The position numbers and the translations under genes are program-made. The notes below the pieces were generated by a model. The model did not search any database, was not told the origin of the DNA, and saw nothing but the letters and a program-made list of their open reading frames with translations. From Naganishia liquefaciens (Eukaryota > Basidiomycota > Tremellomycetes > Filobasidiales > Filobasidiaceae), in assembly GCA_013423385.1 (NCBI GenBank), contig BLZA01000019.1:1227253-1291252 (forward strand): a stretch of DNA of 64,000 bases. Reading direction: 5' to 3'. Of this stretch, positions 26,153 through 35,657 are shown one piece after another (the first letter of the stretch is position 1; every line of letters begins with the position of its first letter).

Positions 26153-26166
26153 GGTTATGGGCCCAG
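26153..26166 (+). other. Primer binding site matching half of initiator tRNA-Met
   Basis: GGTTATGGGCCCAG directly abuts the LTR. Its reverse complement, CTGGGCCCATAACC, is the anticodon-arm sequence (including CAU) of eukaryotic initiator tRNA-Met. Priming from an internally cleaved tRNA-iMet half is known from Drosophila copia and yeast Ty5, in contrast to the tRNA 3' end used by most copia elements. Confidence 0.88.
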
Positions 26167-26219
26167 TGTTTAAAACACTCAGTACCTAGAATCTAGAGAT
26201 CTCAAATCAATCCATAAAT

Positions 26220-28322
26220 ATGTCTGACTCCGACTCCGAAATACCTTCTGGAAGAACCAACGTTCGCATTCAGAAATTAAAAGGGACTCACAATTACACA
26301 ACATGGTCCCGAAACGTTATCGCCCACCTCATGACGAAAGGATTACTCGAAATGGTGACCACATCACCCACAGACGAGGAGAAATCACCTTTCGTGACGC
26401 CTATCGACAATAGAAAATTACAAAACGCATGGTCAGAAATATTTTTGACTCTGTCCAACGAAGTCCAAGGAGCACTTTCACCTGCAGCAGCCGATGCCTT
26501 TAAGCCCGAACCAAGTCTTCTCTGGTCTGAATTAAAAGAGACGTACGGTGCCTCAACATTTCAAGAGCTGGCGTGTCGAATGGAAACGATTTGGGGATTA
26601 AAGATAAAAGATGACGACGACCCCATCAAGAATTTATCAATTTTGAAGGCCACCTACGCCGAAATCGTCGCAACAGGAAAAGTGGCATTCGACACCATGC
26701 TGTTCACTATCGCCATGTTGCGGGCCTTACCACCTTCTTACGATCCGCTCGTTCAAAGTCTATATCAACAGAAGAATTTAACGCCCGAAGTCATCTTCAC
26801 CTACGTTCAAACCGAACATAATCGTCGAATCAATGCCGGAGAAACATCCTCGGCGCTTGCGGTCAAACAATATAAGAATGATTTACAAGATAAAAAGTGG
26901 TGTGAATTTCACAAGAACAACTTCAGCCATACCACCAACGAATGCAAGGTATTGGCAGGCAAGCGCAAGAACGTCAACCATCAAGATTCTTCTCGTGCCA
27001 ACGTCTCTTCAACCGTCAACTACATGAATGAAACTGCACAATTCGACGACTATCCCGCAACTGCAACAGCCCTTTTTGTGCGATCCACTAGCGAAAATTC
27101 ATTCTTTATCGATTCCGGTGCTACCGACCATATGGTTTGTTCGAAAACCCACCTTCACGACATCACACCCTTACGACGAGAAGTCGTTGTTGGTGGCGGC
27201 AGATCTCTATGGTCTACTCACCAAGGCACATTGCGCCTGAATGGAACGCTCAGCCTTCTCTACGTCCTCTTGGTACCGAACTTGGAATGCAACTTGTTAT
27301 CCGTTCGCAAGTTGATTCAATGTGGTCTCACCGTCAAGTTTGGCAACAACGATTGCACCATCTTCCAACAAGGCAAACACATCGCGACTGCACCACACCG
27401 AGCCGGCTTATACACTCTGCAGGTCAGCGAATCATTTTCTCTAGCTCACATAGTCTCTAAGACTGATCTGCTCACTCACTGGCACCACAGATTGGGTCAC
27501 CTCAATTTTCGTGAAGTCTTTAGAATGGGCAGTGAAGGTCTTTTAGACGGTGACTGGAAAAATGTATCGAATCATGATCTAGCATATGCATTTTGCGAAA
27601 GCTGTGTTCTTGGAAAAGGAAGACGATTGAACACGTATCCAGCATTAGAACGTGCACAAAGACCGAATGATCTGGTTCACATCGACATTTGGGGACCAGC
27701 AAGAACACCTTCGCTCGGGGGAAATCGATATTTCTTGACTTGTTACGACGATCATTCCAGACACACTCGACTCTATCTTCTTAAAAATAAATCAGAAGCG
27801 TTACGAGCCTTCGAACGATATATCATTCTAGTCGGAAATCACTGCGAAACCACTATCAAAAGAGTTCGCATGGACAACGGGAGTGAATTCACTTCAAATC
27901 GCTTTAAACACTTGCTTGCAAACAATGGGATACTCGAAAATCTGATTCCTCCTGGAGATCATGCACAAAATGGTCGAGTCGAGCGACAACATCTCACAAT
28001 CTTGAACACAGTCCGAACCATCTTGATTGATTCAAAACTTCCGCAAGAATTCTGGGCTGAGGCAGCAAATTACGTGGTTCATGTTCGAAATCGAATTCCA
28101 AATGCGAAGACAAGAAAAATACCATACACGATGTGGTCTGGCAAAAATGTGGCTCACGAGACACTGCGGCCTTTTGGATCTCAAATTTACTTTCGAGATC
28201 ATACAGAGTCTGACAAACTCCAGGCACGGTATCGACCAGGTGTTTTGCTCGGATGGCGCGAGGACAGTAGTTCCTATGTTCGATACTGGGATCCACTCAA
28301 GAAATCCGTCAATCATTATTGA
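26220..28322 (+). CDS. Copia gag-protease-integrase part of the polyprotein (ends at in-frame TGA)
   Basis: 700 residues. Gag (about 1-200) has a UBN2-type capsid region (YTTWSRNVIAHLMTKGLLEM). A zinc-knuckle-like C-x2-H-x5-H-x4-C (CEFHKNNFSHTTNEC) stands in place of the usual CCHC knuckle. The protease motif is FFIDSGATDHMV. The pre-integrase zinc region has HWHHRLGHLN and CESCVLGKGRR. The integrase core follows with Asp in HIDIWGPA, Asp in VRMDNGSEFT and Glu in NGRVERQHLTILN, the DDE triad. The frame stops at TGA 28320-28322, where relatives normally have Arg before DVV; the same frame then continues without another stop to the second half. Confidence 0.95.
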   Translation: MSDSDSEIPSGRTNVRIQKLKGTHNYTTWSRNVIAHLMTKGLLEMVTTSPTDEEKSPFVTPIDNRKLQNAWSEIFLTLSNEVQGALSPAAADAFKPEPSLLWSELKETYGASTFQELACRMETIWGLKIKDDDDPIKNLSILKATYAEIVATGKVAFDTMLFTIAMLRALPPSYDPLVQSLYQQKNLTPEVIFTYVQTEHNRRINAGETSSALAVKQYKNDLQDKKWCEFHKNNFSHTTNECKVLAGKRKNVNHQDSSRANVSSTVNYMNETAQFDDYPATATALFVRSTSENSFFIDSGATDHMVCSKTHLHDITPLRREVVVGGGRSLWSTHQGTLRLNGTLSLLYVLLVPNLECNLLSVRKLIQCGLTVKFGNNDCTIFQQGKHIATAPHRAGLYTLQVSESFSLAHIVSKTDLLTHWHHRLGHLNFREVFRMGSEGLLDGDWKNVSNHDLAYAFCESCVLGKGRRLNTYPALERAQRPNDLVHIDIWGPARTPSLGGNRYFLTCYDDHSRHTRLYLLKNKSEALRAFERYIILVGNHCETTIKRVRMDNGSEFTSNRFKHLLANNGILENLIPPGDHAQNGRVERQHLTILNTVRTILIDSKLPQEFWAEAANYVVHVRNRIPNAKTRKIPYTMWSGKNVAHETLRPFGSQIYFRDHTESDKLQARYRPGVLLGWREDSSSYVRYWDPLKKSVNHY

Positions 28323-30266
28323 GATGTCGTCTATTCACCACTTGACATATCTCCCGTCAAATCGAAAGTCGAGCCAGCGATGAAACAGTTGGACACAGTC
28401 GACTTAACAAGCCATCACATAGAACAGAGAAAGGAACCAAAAATAAATAATCATCAAACGCCTGACGTACATGTCGCGCCATTGCCTCCAACTCCCACGG
28501 CTCAGCGATATACGACTACTGAGCTCGAAGATGAATCGACTGCAAACATTTCGCCTTCACCCTCTCCAAGAGGTCCTGCGACATCGCTGCGTCGCGTGCC
28601 TTCAGATGACATACTTGGTCACTATGAAAATGATAGCGAATCTGACGATGAGCTTGCCCTTGGCCAGGTTGCGCAAGCTGCTGCGTTGATCTCAAACGCA
28701 GGGAATCCCAACTCTTATAAAGAAGCTAGAAATTCACCACAATGGGAGCAATGGAAAACTGCAATCCAAGAAGAGCTCGAGAAGATGGAAAAGTACCAAG
28801 TCTTCAAAGTTATTCCTCGCCAACCGAATATGCATGTTTTAAAGGCCCGATGGGTCTTCACTCGCAAAGTAGATGGTGAAACCGGGAAGATTGCCGCATT
28901 CAAAGCCAGATGGGTCGCAAAAGGATATGCTCAGATCGAAGGCATTCATTTCAACGACATTCACGCCTCAGTCGTTCACAAAGATTCAATCAGAGTCCTT
29001 CTCGCACTCGTCAACTATCACGACTACGAGTGCGATCAGCTAGACATCAAAGCAGCTTTCCTGAACGGCGAACTTGAAGAAACGATCTTCATGGAACCTC
29101 CCGAAGGAAGTGAAATAGATAAAAGCTCAGTAATTCAACTTCAGAAATCTCTGTATGGACTAAAGCAATCCCCACGTTGCTTCAACAAGGCTTTCGACAC
29201 CTGGATGAAAAGCCAAGGTTTTGTCTCTTCTAGAGCTGATCCATGCCTGTACATCTTCAAGGAAGCCGACACGATCGTTTTACTCTCAGTACATGTCGAC
29301 GATCAACTTGTTGCATCAAATTCGCGACCCGTGTTGGACAAATTCAAGAAAGATCTCAATGAGCGATTCGAATGCGCGGATAACGGTCCCGTCAATTACT
29401 TTCTCGGTTTCAATGTTCATCGCGACCGACAACAGAGAAAATTATTTGTCGGACAGGAATTCTATATCGAATCATTGTTAGAAAAATTCGAAATGACCAG
29501 CTGCAATCCTGTCAAGACACCACTACCGCCTGGTTTCAAGCCGGCAGCAGCGTCAGACGACGAAGTAGAAGAGGCAAAGCACTTGGAGTTTCCCAAAATC
29601 GCCGGATCTGTTCTTTATCTATCAACTATCACACGGCCAGATATTTCGTACGCTGCTGGTGTCTTGGCGCGATACATCAGTCGTTGGTCGTTATCTCATT
29701 TCAAAGCTGCCAAACATCTGCTGCGGTATCTACGAGGGACAACGAATTTGTGTTTAACATTCGATGTCAATACCTGTCAAAAGCTCTTTTTCGGATTCGC
29801 CGATGCGGATTGGGGAGGATGTCAAGATACTCGCAGATCTACATCTGGATACATCTTCAAGACTTTCGGAGGCTTAACATCTTGGCGAGCTCGACGTCAA
29901 CCTACAGTGTCACTCTCCACCGCCGAAGCAGAATATCTTTCTTCTGCCGATGCCGCAAAACAAGCAGTATGGCTAAGGACACTACTTGAAGATCTCGGCT
30001 TTCATCAAGAGAATCCTACAACAATCTACAATGACAACATGGGTGCTATTCTTCTATCGAAGAATCCTGTACATCATGATCGATCCAAACACATATCTCT
30101 GCGACATCATTTCCTCCGAGATCAAGTCAATGAGCAAATCATCAAGTTGGAACATGTGCCTTCGAAAAACAATCAAGCAGATCTCTTTACGAAATCGTTG
30201 TCAGCAGACCTGTTTCAACAATTACGGAACGAGCTCGGCCTCATGCAAAGAATCAAGTCTCCTTAA
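28323..30266 (+). CDS. Copia reverse transcriptase-RNase H part of the polyprotein
   Basis: Same frame as the first half, separated only by one TGA; the first ATG is at 28380 (628 residues). A Pro/Ser-rich linker precedes the RT domain: WVFTRKVDGETGKIAAFKAR, LDIKAAFLNGELEETIFMEP, LQKSLYGLKQSPRCFN and the catalytic strand VLLSVHVDDQLVASN. The active-site box is HVDD instead of the usual YVDD. RNase H shows FADADWGGCQDTRRSTSGY, STAEAEYLSSADAAKQAVWL, YNDNMGAILLSKNPVHHDRS and SKHISLRHHFLRDQV. Ends just before the purine tract and right LTR. Apart from the TGA the element appears intact. Confidence 0.95.
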   Translation, partial: DVVYSPLDISPVKSKVEPAMKQLDTVDLTSHHIEQRKEPKINNHQTPDVHVAPLPPTPTAQRYTTTELEDESTANISPSPSPRGPATSLRRVPSDDILGHYENDSESDDELALGQVAQAAALISNAGNPNSYKEARNSPQWEQWKTAIQEELEKMEKYQVFKVIPRQPNMHVLKARWVFTRKVDGETGKIAAFKARWVAKGYAQIEGIHFNDIHASVVHKDSIRVLLALVNYHDYECDQLDIKAAFLNGELEETIFMEPPEGSEIDKSSVIQLQKSLYGLKQSPRCFNKAFDTWMKSQGFVSSRADPCLYIFKEADTIVLLSVHVDDQLVASNSRPVLDKFKKDLNERFECADNGPVNYFLGFNVHRDRQQRKLFVGQEFYIESLLEKFEMTSCNPVKTPLPPGFKPAAASDDEVEEAKHLEFPKIAGSVLYLSTITRPDISYAAGVLARYISRWSLSHFKAAKHLLRYLRGTTNLCLTFDVNTCQKLFFGFADADWGGCQDTRRSTSGYIFKTFGGLTSWRARRQPTVSLSTAEAEYLSSADAAKQAVWLRTLLEDLGFHQENPTTIYNDNMGAILLSKNPVHHDRSKHISLRHHFLRDQVNEQIIKLEHVPSKNNQADLFTKSLSADLFQQLRNELGLMQRIKSP

Positions 30267-30286
30267 CACAACCAACGGTATTCAGT

Positions 30287-30296
30287 CGAGGGGGAG
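30287..30296 (+). other. Polypurine tract
   Basis: CGAGGGGGAG directly before the right LTR; the purine run GAGGGGGAG is the expected plus-strand primer for reverse transcription. Confidence 0.8.
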
Positions 30297-30572
30297 TGTC
30301 GGGAATCAACGACTTTGAACACCACGTCACTTTTAAAGGACACGTAAATTCTTTGCGCCTCAATCGCGCTTCTGGTGAATGGTTTGTCAATATGTCATCT
30401 CACTGTGCTCGATTCATCTTGCAGCAATATATAAACTCTTCTTATTTAGTTTCCCACTTTGTACGAACACCTAAAAGATCAGACATTTCTACTCTGATTC
30501 TTTTAGGTGAGTTCTTCATTAACTAGGAGTGACCTTTAATATTCATTAGACATTTCTACTCTGATTCTTTTA
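30297..30572 (+). repeat. Right LTR (276 bp)
   Basis: Same length and sequence as the left LTR as far as can be read by eye, including the internal 25 bp repeat; followed by the second GCAGC target copy. Confidence 0.95.
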
Positions 30573-31861
30573 GCAGCTGACTCTGCAGATTCTGTTGAAA
30601 GTGTAATGTTATTGGTGATGCTCTCGACAGTCGTAGCGATGCTGGAACTTTTACCTAATTCTGCAATCTCCTCGTGTAAGATCATAACTTCTGCCAAGAA
30701 GTTATCGATAGAATCGTTCAGTTCATCAGCGTCAAAGCTGTCGTCCCGCGATCTCGAAAAATGCGGAAACAACCTCGAAGACGTCGTCTTTTTCCGTCGG
30801 ATCTGGAAATCATGCTCCCATCGCTAATTGAACCTGAAGGATGTCACGGTCTTCACAAGCTGTGTTGATCCGCTCGTCATCAATCTTGGCCGTGTACGTT
30901 AGCGATATCAGGAGCATTTGAATTCTGCCAAATTCGCTTCTAATCTTTTCAAGGCCGCGCGCCATTGCTTTGTTTGTGCTTCAGGAGAGGAAGACTCGCG
31001 AACGGTCGACAAAAAGATTTCACCATTCTCACAGATCTCCTGGAGACATAATCCCTGCTTAACCAGACTTTCGAGATATTCGGCGTGGCTTCCGGTGAAC
31101 TCATCATACATCTCGCTCAGGGAGTGCAATTTGTCAATAGAGCATCCGACAAAGCTCATTTTCGCTTCATCTTCCCCCGCAGATTGGACTTGAAGCGCAC
31201 TGGCAGATTGCAGAAGGCTCTCAATCAGAGCAGAAATGGCTTCAGTAAGGTGTTTTTGCCTTGTATTCTGTAGAATCGCGTTGAAGTTGTCGACAAATTT
31301 GGCAGAGGGTGAGCAGTCGTCAAATCTGGCATCATGCGAGTAGAACGAATATTCACCAGATTCGTCGGGATTGAAGTCGAACGGATATGTATCGTGGCCC
31401 AGAGACATGATGATGGGTTTATGTTGTCCTGCTCGGGGGGTAATGTTCATGACGGTCACATTGTTTTTTAGATTTATAGGAAGCTGGAATCTGACCTCCT
31501 TCCTGCTCCTTTCATCTTTCCAAACGAGCGATGCAAGGAAAAAGCAGAGCCTGCTGTATTGATCATGAATAGAACGCGGACGAATAGCAAAGAATGCTGT
31601 GCTGCCTTGCCTGAAAGGCATCGTAAAGTCATTTTGCCCTTCAAGCAGTGCCACTGAGATAAGCGGAAGCTTTGTCATCAATCTCTATTTATCAACGACG
31701 GGCAAGCACTCTTGGTCCACTGTATTCAATCAAGAGATGCCGGTAAGGGGGATATGTACAGGCTGATATCGCAGCTGTCTGGTTTATTACCCAACAATGC
31801 TGATTCGGAGGAAGAACCGATGGTACCTAGGTTCGAAACTGTTTCGATACGAATTCCTGCC

Positions 31862-32193
31862 TGAATCCGATTAGAAAATACATGAATTCAAGGGTACAAA
31901 GGCTCCACCAAGACACCATTCATGAAGTTGCAGTGATACGGGTGTTTCGATAAGCGTCAACCGGGTTTCCAGACGCTCGCTTCCCAGGATAGCTTGAATG
32001 TTGATATCTAAAGCTGCGTTGTGTCAATGACAGTTGGGAGACGCGTGATGCTCAAAAGATGCTCCGGGAACAGTGAAGCGGGCGGCAGACTGATGTCTAG
32101 AAATGGAGTGGTTCCGGGAAGTTGAGTGTTGAACAACACACTAATAGCGGAGCGGTAGATCGACGCAATAGAGAAGAAAGCTAGCTGCATCAC
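31862..32193 (-). pseudogene. Fragmentary reading frame in the retroelement flank
   Basis: A minus-strand frame (32193-32008) reads FNTQLPGTTPFLDISLPPAS and stops at TAG; with a one-base shift the next 46 codons are open (DINIQAILGSERLETR ... EWCLGGAFVPL). The style resembles the beta-rich start of the gene to its left. This may be an exon pair with an unresolved tiny intron or a decayed paralogue. No family recognised. Confidence 0.3.
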
Positions 32194-32508
32194 AGGACAA
32201 TCGTTGCTCAGATTGCACAGTGAAACCGGAAACTCGAATCACACTGTAAATGAGAGGCTCGATCGTCTTTGATACGTCTTTGACAGACTCTTCACGCACG
32301 AAAGCTGTGTATCATGCAATTCACTCCAAGGTCAGCAGAAGCTATCGGAGTTGTTTAGTTTACATTGAATGGCAGAAAAATGCATTTCGATCAGAACTAA
32401 ACATCAGGTGCACGAAAAGCAGAACGATGATTCGTGTGCAACGCCAATTAAGGCCGTGTTTTACCCTTCACAAACATACTCCGGGCGCCATCCTTCTCCT
32501 CCTACCCC

Positions 32509-33393
32509 TCATTTCCCCTCACTGAATATGCGGGAAAAAGAGGACTCCATCGTGGATGCGAGCTGACTCATAACGAGAGAGAAGGCAAGTCTTTCCTCGC
32601 TCGTATTTTTTTGAAGGAGCTCGGCATCATCAGAATGCTTCGACAAGGTTTTGATTGTTGCATGTACTTCCTGAAGATGGTTTCGAATGGTTGACCCATG
32701 AGCCTTGCATGCAAGACTGTCGTATAAACGCCCCGTCGAGTTCAGAAATTCATAGATCGATTGCGAGACCGCAAACTCTTGCTCATCGCTGAACTGTTTT
32801 GACTTCGCAATACTGTCGGCGTCGAGTTTGATGGACAGCGGAATGTGCACAAGGATCTCGTTTGACCCGCCTTCATCTGGATAGCATACTCCCCAGCCAA
32901 CATGCACCTGAGCAAGAGACTCGGCTTCATCAGCATTCTTGCACTTTGGTACATCCGCTGTTGCGCGAAGCGCCAATTTGCGCAAATGAGACTTGACCTG
33001 CCTTAGCTTCCTTTCGAAAGCTTGATACTGCTCGAGAGAATTTTTGGCCAAGCCGTTGCAGTTCGGATCTTTGCTGGACGCCACCAAAGCATCACCTTTC
33101 CCGACAAGTTCTTCTAGATATCGTCTCTGTTGCGTGATCACACTCAAGCCTTCTTCGAGGGTTTTCTCAAGTCGATCCTGCTGCTGCTTGGCGTACTCCG
33201 AGACTGTCTCTAGCTTCCGAGATGCGTTTTCGATAAAGTTTCTCCTATCCAGTTCCAAGGAGCGGAACTCAGCTTGAGCAGCATTTTTAAGTTCCAAGAG
33301 CCCCTCCTTGAACACTTCCACCGCTTTATTCAGGCTTTGTTGCCTTGTTTGGAGCAGTCCGTGGGCAAATTCGTGGTCACTAAGAGAGCTCAT
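32509..33393 (-). CDS. Coiled-coil protein of unknown function
   Basis: Single open frame of 294 residues from ATG 33393 (MSSLSDHEFAHGLLQTR). Residues 10-150 are a long amphipathic helix with heptad spacing (NKAVEVFKEGLLELKNAAQA, LEKTLEEGLSVITQQRRYL), so a coiled coil is likely. The second half (VHVGWGVCYPDEGGSNEILV, then helical EFLNSTGRLYDSLACKAH) is compact. A PDE-G phrase is shared with the neighbouring decayed gene at 31678-30908, hinting they are diverged relatives, though similarity is weak. No signal peptide or membrane segment. It diverges from the Lunapark gene across about 400 bp. Confidence 0.6.
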   Translation of the reverse strand: MSSLSDHEFAHGLLQTRQQSLNKAVEVFKEGLLELKNAAQAEFRSLELDRRNFIENASRKLETVSEYAKQQQDRLEKTLEEGLSVITQQRRYLEELVGKGDALVASSKDPNCNGLAKNSLEQYQAFERKLRQVKSHLRKLALRATADVPKCKNADEAESLAQVHVGWGVCYPDEGGSNEILVHIPLSIKLDADSIAKSKQFSDEQEFAVSQSIYEFLNSTGRLYDSLACKAHGSTIRNHLQEVHATIKTLSKHSDDAELLQKNTSEERLAFSLVMSQLASTMESSFSRIFSEGK

Positions 33394-33794
33394 GATAGTC
33401 TGTTGACAAGTTTGCAGTACCGATGCACAGCTCCAGCAAAGCAACCCGCCACGCTGCGACACGTGTTATATGCTTGCAACTCGGTCGCCCTGGCAATTTT
33501 CGTGGCTGCTCGCGAACAAAGGAGGACACCGACGAGCTCCGCTGCATAAAAGGACGCGGTCGCACTGCTCAAGACCAGCACAGCTTTCAATCTGGCTGCG
33601 TTTCATCAATACCAGCCACCGGCGAACACTTGACGTCTAGTAATCCACCCCCAAGCCATCACGTGACTGTCGCGTCGTGCCAGAGACCCAAACGTCATCT
33701 TCGCGCAACAACCATGTCTATATTTGTCAGAGTGAGACTGCTTCCCTTTGCTATCCTCGCGTGCCATACTCCGGCTCACAGCCAAAGAATCGAG

Positions 33795-35337
33795 ATGGGA
33801 GCTCTTTCATGGCTGAATCCGCTCGCTTACCGGAAAAAGGTGGATTGAGTTGCCTCCAGTTGGCTCCGCAATCATCGCTAATAATCCTGTCCAGGCCGCT
33901 CCGACAGATTATGAGACCGTGCTCTCTCGCTTGTCGACAGAGATTGCAGAAGCCAAGCAACACCTCTCAGAGATACGCCTTCGTCAACGCCGCGCGTCGC
34001 TCCTGCTGAACCTCTACGGCATCATCTTGTGGCTGATATGGTGTGGGTTGTGGTATTTCCAAAAGCTCCCGTGGGGTCTGGTGGGACTGTATGCGGATGA
34101 TATTGCTGCTCAGGCTGCAGGGTTGGCGGTCGTGGTCTTGGGCCCGATAGGGTAAGTCCCAGATTGGCCACGTTACGTCTACTGACCTGGATGCAGTCTG
34201 CTTGGACTGAATCGCGTGAATGGCCTCTTCTTTGCCCGACAACGGACGAGGGAAGGTATGCATAGAAATAGGGAAGAGGCTACTCTGCATGTGCTGATAC
34301 ATGGCACTCAATTGCAGAAACAAATCTGCGGAACTTGCTGAAAACGCAGCACGACAAGATTGAAGAGATCAAAAAGGCGACAAATTACTACTCGACACGA
34401 GACCTGTTGGAAAAGTACGACGAACTGGTAAGCGAGACGAATGCTGTCCGATAGGCTTCTGCTGAGACGCATCTAGTCTCGATCTTCACCTAGTGGCAAC
34501 TCGTCTCGCGGATCGCCAGGAACGCCGACGCCGGCGTCTCGTCGCGGACAGCCGGGAAAAACTGGCTTGCAGAACCCGGCTGCCAATCGACTTGCCACGC
34601 TGGGCGGTAAGTCTTTTTGTAACGCGGGCGGAGGGCCACTGCTCATGACTGCTATAGCAGTATCGCCCGCGCAGAATGGCATGTCCCCGATTCCCGCCCA
34701 AGCCCAAGCTCAGATGCAAATGCTGCAACAGCAGTCGATGTCGTCGAGCATGCAGCCTGTCTTGCCGACACCCACAAAAAAGTGGTATGGTGAGTCGACG
34801 CCCTTTTTTCCGCGAGAGGACGCCCCTGACAGTCCAACAGATCACGTAGCGGATAGACTTTTAGGAGACGATCCTTGTAAGTTTGGCGATGCCGCCCTCG
34901 CAGTTGGCGCAAAACTGACGCCCTCCAGCCCAAGCTTCACAGACAAAGTACGCGTTGGTGTGCGGCGGATGTTTCCGCCACAACGGATTGGTGGGAGACA
35001 AGGCGGAATGGGAGAACATGAGTGCGTCAGCCCTGCCATCCTCTCGAATATCAGCTGACTCTACGCAGAATGGATATGCCCGCGGTGTTCCTACTTTAAT
35101 CCGTCGCCCAAATCACGGCGCGCCTCCGCCGATCCGAGTGTACCTAGCACGCCCACGGCACCCATGAACCCGACCGCGACGCGGGAAATGGGCACGAGCG
35201 AGGGCGAGACGCGACGTCGCAAGGGCAAGACGACGGCATCGAGCGGGCTCAAGAATGAAGTGGAAAAGGACGAAGAGGGGGATGTGTCGAATGACCGGAT
35301 GGAGGTGGACGAAGAGCCCGAGGAGGGAACATTATGA
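33795..35337 (+). CDS. LNP1: Lunapark, ER three-way-junction protein
   Basis: Membrane protein that stabilises three-way junctions of tubular ER. Nine exons: 33795-33839, 33895-34151, 34197-34255, 34318-34427, 34477-34606, 34658-34789, 34841-34876, 34929-35021, 35069-35337 (376 residues). Order matches the family: short N-terminal MGALSWLNPLAYRKK, coiled coil (YETVLSRLSTEIAEAKQHL), two membrane segments (LLLNLYGIILWLIWCGLWYF and AAGLAVVVLGPIGLLGL), a second coiled coil, a Ser/Gln-rich linker, and the Lunapark zinc ribbon YALVCGGCFRHNGL ... WICPRCSYFNPSP with two CxxC pairs. The tail is acidic/basic and low in complexity. Every junction is phase-consistent, and the zinc ribbon needs the donor GTGCGT at 35022. 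Confidence 0.92.
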
Positions 35338-35657
35338 CGACTGTAGACCGTGCGATGCATTCCTGATATTCAGTCGACCTGTGAGATTCCCAAGGGGTTT
35401 GCGAGACATTGCGGACTTGCATCGTCCATCTTTGCGATCGGTCGAAAAACGCAAGACGCCATGGCTGTCAACGACGATACGTCGCGCGTCTGCCCGTGCC
35501 CGCCGCTCACGAAGCCGGTCCCTGCGTCTTGAAGACCCGTGATTCGTGACTCGATGGCCACGAGAGCTGTAGTCGTGAATCTGATAGACATAACTTGCCC
35601 GTGTCGCAAATGACAATACAACCAACAACGGAACCCGGACGGCTACTCGGCCGACGG
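35338..35657. other. Convergent intergenic region LNP1/MAD2
   Basis: 320 bp between two converging stops; expected 3' UTRs only. No further gene seen. Confidence 0.5.

Larger units (their letters stand above)
25877..30572 (+). mobile_element. Complete Ty1/copia LTR retrotransposon
   Basis: A 4.7 kb element with two 276 bp LTRs, a primer binding site, a purine tract and a gag-pol frame in copia order: gag, protease, integrase, reverse transcriptase, RNase H. It is flanked by GCAGC on both sides (25872-25876 and 30573-30577). The LTRs look identical base for base, so the insertion is recent. The internal frame is broken once, by TGA at 28320-28322. It lies on the opposite strand to the host gene it splits. 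Confidence 0.97.
25758..31678 (-). pseudogene. Decaying gene of unknown family, split by the copia element
   Basis: Pieces of one minus-strand gene, interrupted between 30573 and 25871 by the retrotransposon. The longest piece (31678-30908, 256 residues) starts MTKLPLISVALLEGQ and contains helical stretches (AISALIESLLQSASAL). A one-base shift near 30915 leads into LLISLTYTAKIDDERIN ... DILQVQLAMGA, a TGA, then DPTEKDDVFEVVSAFFEIAG. Another one-base shift leads to DADELNDSIDNFLAEVM and EEIAELGKSSSIATTVES. Joining host flanks across one copy of the target duplication keeps this last frame open for 39 codons to a TAG at 25758-25760 (FDKAEDTLCD). Two shifts and a stop suggest it was already decaying, unless small introns explain them. 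No family recognised. Confidence 0.5.

Noticed and set aside
28320-28322. Programmed stop-codon read-through between the two copia halves
   Set aside because: The stop lies after integrase where relatives keep one frame, it replaces a conserved Arg, and the following base is G rather than the read-through-favouring C. A mutation is simpler, though not excluded.
33423-33848. Plus-strand 141-codon frame as a separate gene
   Set aside because: Only its last 15 codons (from 33795) are the first Lunapark exon; the upstream part is 5' flank without an in-frame family match.
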